The notes under the pieces are model-generated. The model saw only the letters and a list, made by a program, of their open reading frames with translations. It made no database searches and was not told where the DNA came from. A DNA stretch of 36,571 nucleotides from a virus, in IMG/VR virus record IMGVR_UViG_3300035698_006640, positions 1 through 36,571 of that record; one strand, 5' to 3'. The translations under genes were made by a program, and so were the position numbers. This document shows, piece by piece, positions 35,458 to 36,571 of this stretch (positions within the stretch are counted from its first letter, which is position 1; every line of letters starts with the position of its first letter).

Positions 35458-36119
35458 AAAAAAGAAGTAAACAAATTAAAGTTGCAGGCAGTATTAAAAA
35501 TTTTCATACGAAGAAAAGTAACCAGAGAAATATACAAGAAAACTTCCCTACTGTAGGTGGGTATGGTTACGATGATTCTGGTTGGTCTCTTTTATCTAAA
35601 GATGTTAATCGCGATCTTGATCCTATTATGCAAGATAGAATGCAGGATATCGCTTTTTATCTTTACGATTCAAATCCACTTGCTCATAGAATTATTGAAA
35701 TGACAAAAGATTTTATTGTAGGTGAGGGATTTACATTCAAAGCAGAAGATGAAGAAGTTCAAAAAGTTTTAGAAGCTCATTGGAATGATCCAATTAATAA
35801 CTGGGATATTAAGCAAGATCAAAAAGCTATGGAACTTGGTCTTTATGGAGAACAATTTTATCCGGTATTTGTTAATAAATATAATGGCGGAGTTAAACTT
35901 GGATATTTAGATCCAACATTAATAAATAAAATTATTCGTGATAGAAAGAATCCTGAAATTCTTAGGACAGTTGTTTTGAAAAAAGATAGAAAAGGAAATA
36001 CAAAAAAATTCAAAGTTATTAATCCAACACCTAGTGGAAATTTGGAAGGTGAGATTTTTGTATTTGCGATTAATAAAGTTTCTAACGCATTAAGAGGCGT
36101 AGCGATCTATTATGCTTAG
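35445..36119 (+). CDS. Portal protein, N-terminal part (frameshifted)
   Basis: ATG 35445 follows AAGGAG. The first 216 residues follow a siphophage-type portal: GYGYDDSGWSLLSKDVNRDLDP, then NPLAHRIIEMTKDFIVGEGFTF, YGEQFYPVFVNKYNGGVKLGYLDPTLI and FAINKVSNALRG. The frame then closes at TAG 36119 after a nonsense tail. A second frame beginning at 36101 carries on the family sequence (SDLLCLADWIDGYDQFLF), so one base is missing near 36098-36100. Whether this is a true pseudogene or a sequencing error cannot be told here. Confidence 0.9.
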   Translation: MEPIKKRSKQIKVAGSIKNFHTKKSNQRNIQENFPTVGGYGYDDSGWSLLSKDVNRDLDPIMQDRMQDIAFYLYDSNPLAHRIIEMTKDFIVGEGFTFKAEDEEVQKVLEAHWNDPINNWDIKQDQKAMELGLYGEQFYPVFVNKYNGGVKLGYLDPTLINKIIRDRKNPEILRTVVLKKDRKGNTKKFKVINPTPSGNLEGEIFVFAINKVSNALRGVAIYYA

Positions 36120-36571
36120 CGGATTGGATTGATGGATATGATCAGTTTCTTTTTGCGAGATTAGAACGCGCTAATATTCTAAACAATTTTGTTTGGGACG
36201 TTTCTCTTGAAGGTGCAAACGATGAAGCTATAAAAGATTGGTTGAAAAATCAAGCAATTCCTAAGCCAGGAAGTATTAGGGCTCATAACGAAAAAGTAAA
36301 GTGGGCGGCCGCAACTCCTGAACTACAAGCGAATGACGCTTCTAAAGAAGCTAATCTTTTTAAAATGCAGATACTTGGAGGCGCCGGATTTCCTAATCTT
36401 TGGTTTGGTGAGGGAGGAGAAACGATTCGCGCTGGTGCGGAAGAAATGAGTTTACCTACTTTGAAACATCTCCAGAAAAGACAGCAATATTTTAAGTTTG
36501 TATTGAAATACATTTTCATGTTTGTTATAGATATGGCTATAAAAGAAGGATATTTAAGATTTGATATTGAT
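36101..36571 (+). CDS. Portal protein, C-terminal part, truncated by window end
   Basis: An open frame from 36101 to the window end continues the portal in the next frame (SDLLCLADWIDGYDQFLFARL, then WDVSLEGANDEAIKDWLKNQ, then NLWFGEGGETIRAGAEEMSLPT). It has no start codon of its own. It belongs to the same gene as 35445-36119. No stop is seen before the window edge. Confidence 0.85.

Noticed and set aside
1-36571. tRNA genes, CRISPR arrays, integrase and attachment sites
   Set aside because: I looked for cloverleaf T-loops, regular spacer-repeat arrays and tyrosine or serine recombinase motifs, and saw none. By eye I cannot exclude an unusual tRNA.

Overview
The window is part of the genome of a tailed double-stranded DNA phage (Caudoviricetes) or a prophage-like contig. 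The evidence is a small and large terminase pair, a portal gene, repeat-rich virion proteins, an endolysin, a primase-helicase, and long runs of very small, tightly packed genes with strong Shine-Dalgarno sites. The DNA is AT-rich. The host cannot be named from the sequence; strong AGGAGG sites and DnaA-type boxes only show that it is a bacterium. Both ends are cut: a glycine-rich gene runs off the left edge and the portal runs off the right edge.

Layout. Positions 1-25990 are a leftward (minus-strand) early arm. Read in the direction of transcription from the divergent control region at 25991-26402, it starts with small genes and a cluster of six DnaA-like boxes (25159-25238). Next comes a run of tiny genes (about 24600-18100) holding an M15-type endolysin and at least three hammerhead-type self-cleaving RNA motifs, each placed between one gene's stop codon and the next gene's ribosome binding site. 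After that come a ParB-like protein, a ribbon-helix-helix regulator, a terminator-like hairpin, and an HNH nuclease whose promoter would give a leaderless mRNA. A SNF2-type helicase follows, then a cluster of two sulfotransferase-like proteins, an acyl-carrier-like protein whose attachment serine is replaced by Glu, and a CmcI-type methyltransferase/hydroxylase. A PD-(D/E)XK nuclease and an archaeo-eukaryotic-type primase fused to a P-loop helicase complete the replication set. The arm ends with small zinc-binding genes, GroES, an HU/IHF protein, a NUMOD4-HNH homing nuclease, a MazG/Nmad1-like protein, a DUF6948-like protein and the Gly-rich repeat protein.

Positions 26403-36571 are the rightward (plus-strand) late arm. 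It holds a likely leaderless promoter-proximal gene, a tail-fibre-like protein, a SAM methyltransferase overlapping a glycosyltransferase, a small Ig-like protein, two large proteins with DNRLRE-like sandwiches and long 21-residue repeats, then TerS, TerL and a portal gene interrupted by a one-base frameshift.

The parts appear to work together as follows. The replication arm recruits host factors (DnaA boxes, IHF/HU) and carries its own primase-helicase. A recurrent 9-base motif (AACCGTTAT) lies in several early intergenic regions and inside promoters, so it probably coordinates early transcription. The hammerheads would cut the long early mRNA at fixed gene junctions. The late arm makes the packaging motor and a repetitive adhesin or fibre with possible glycan modification. 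All functions are inferred from sequence only.
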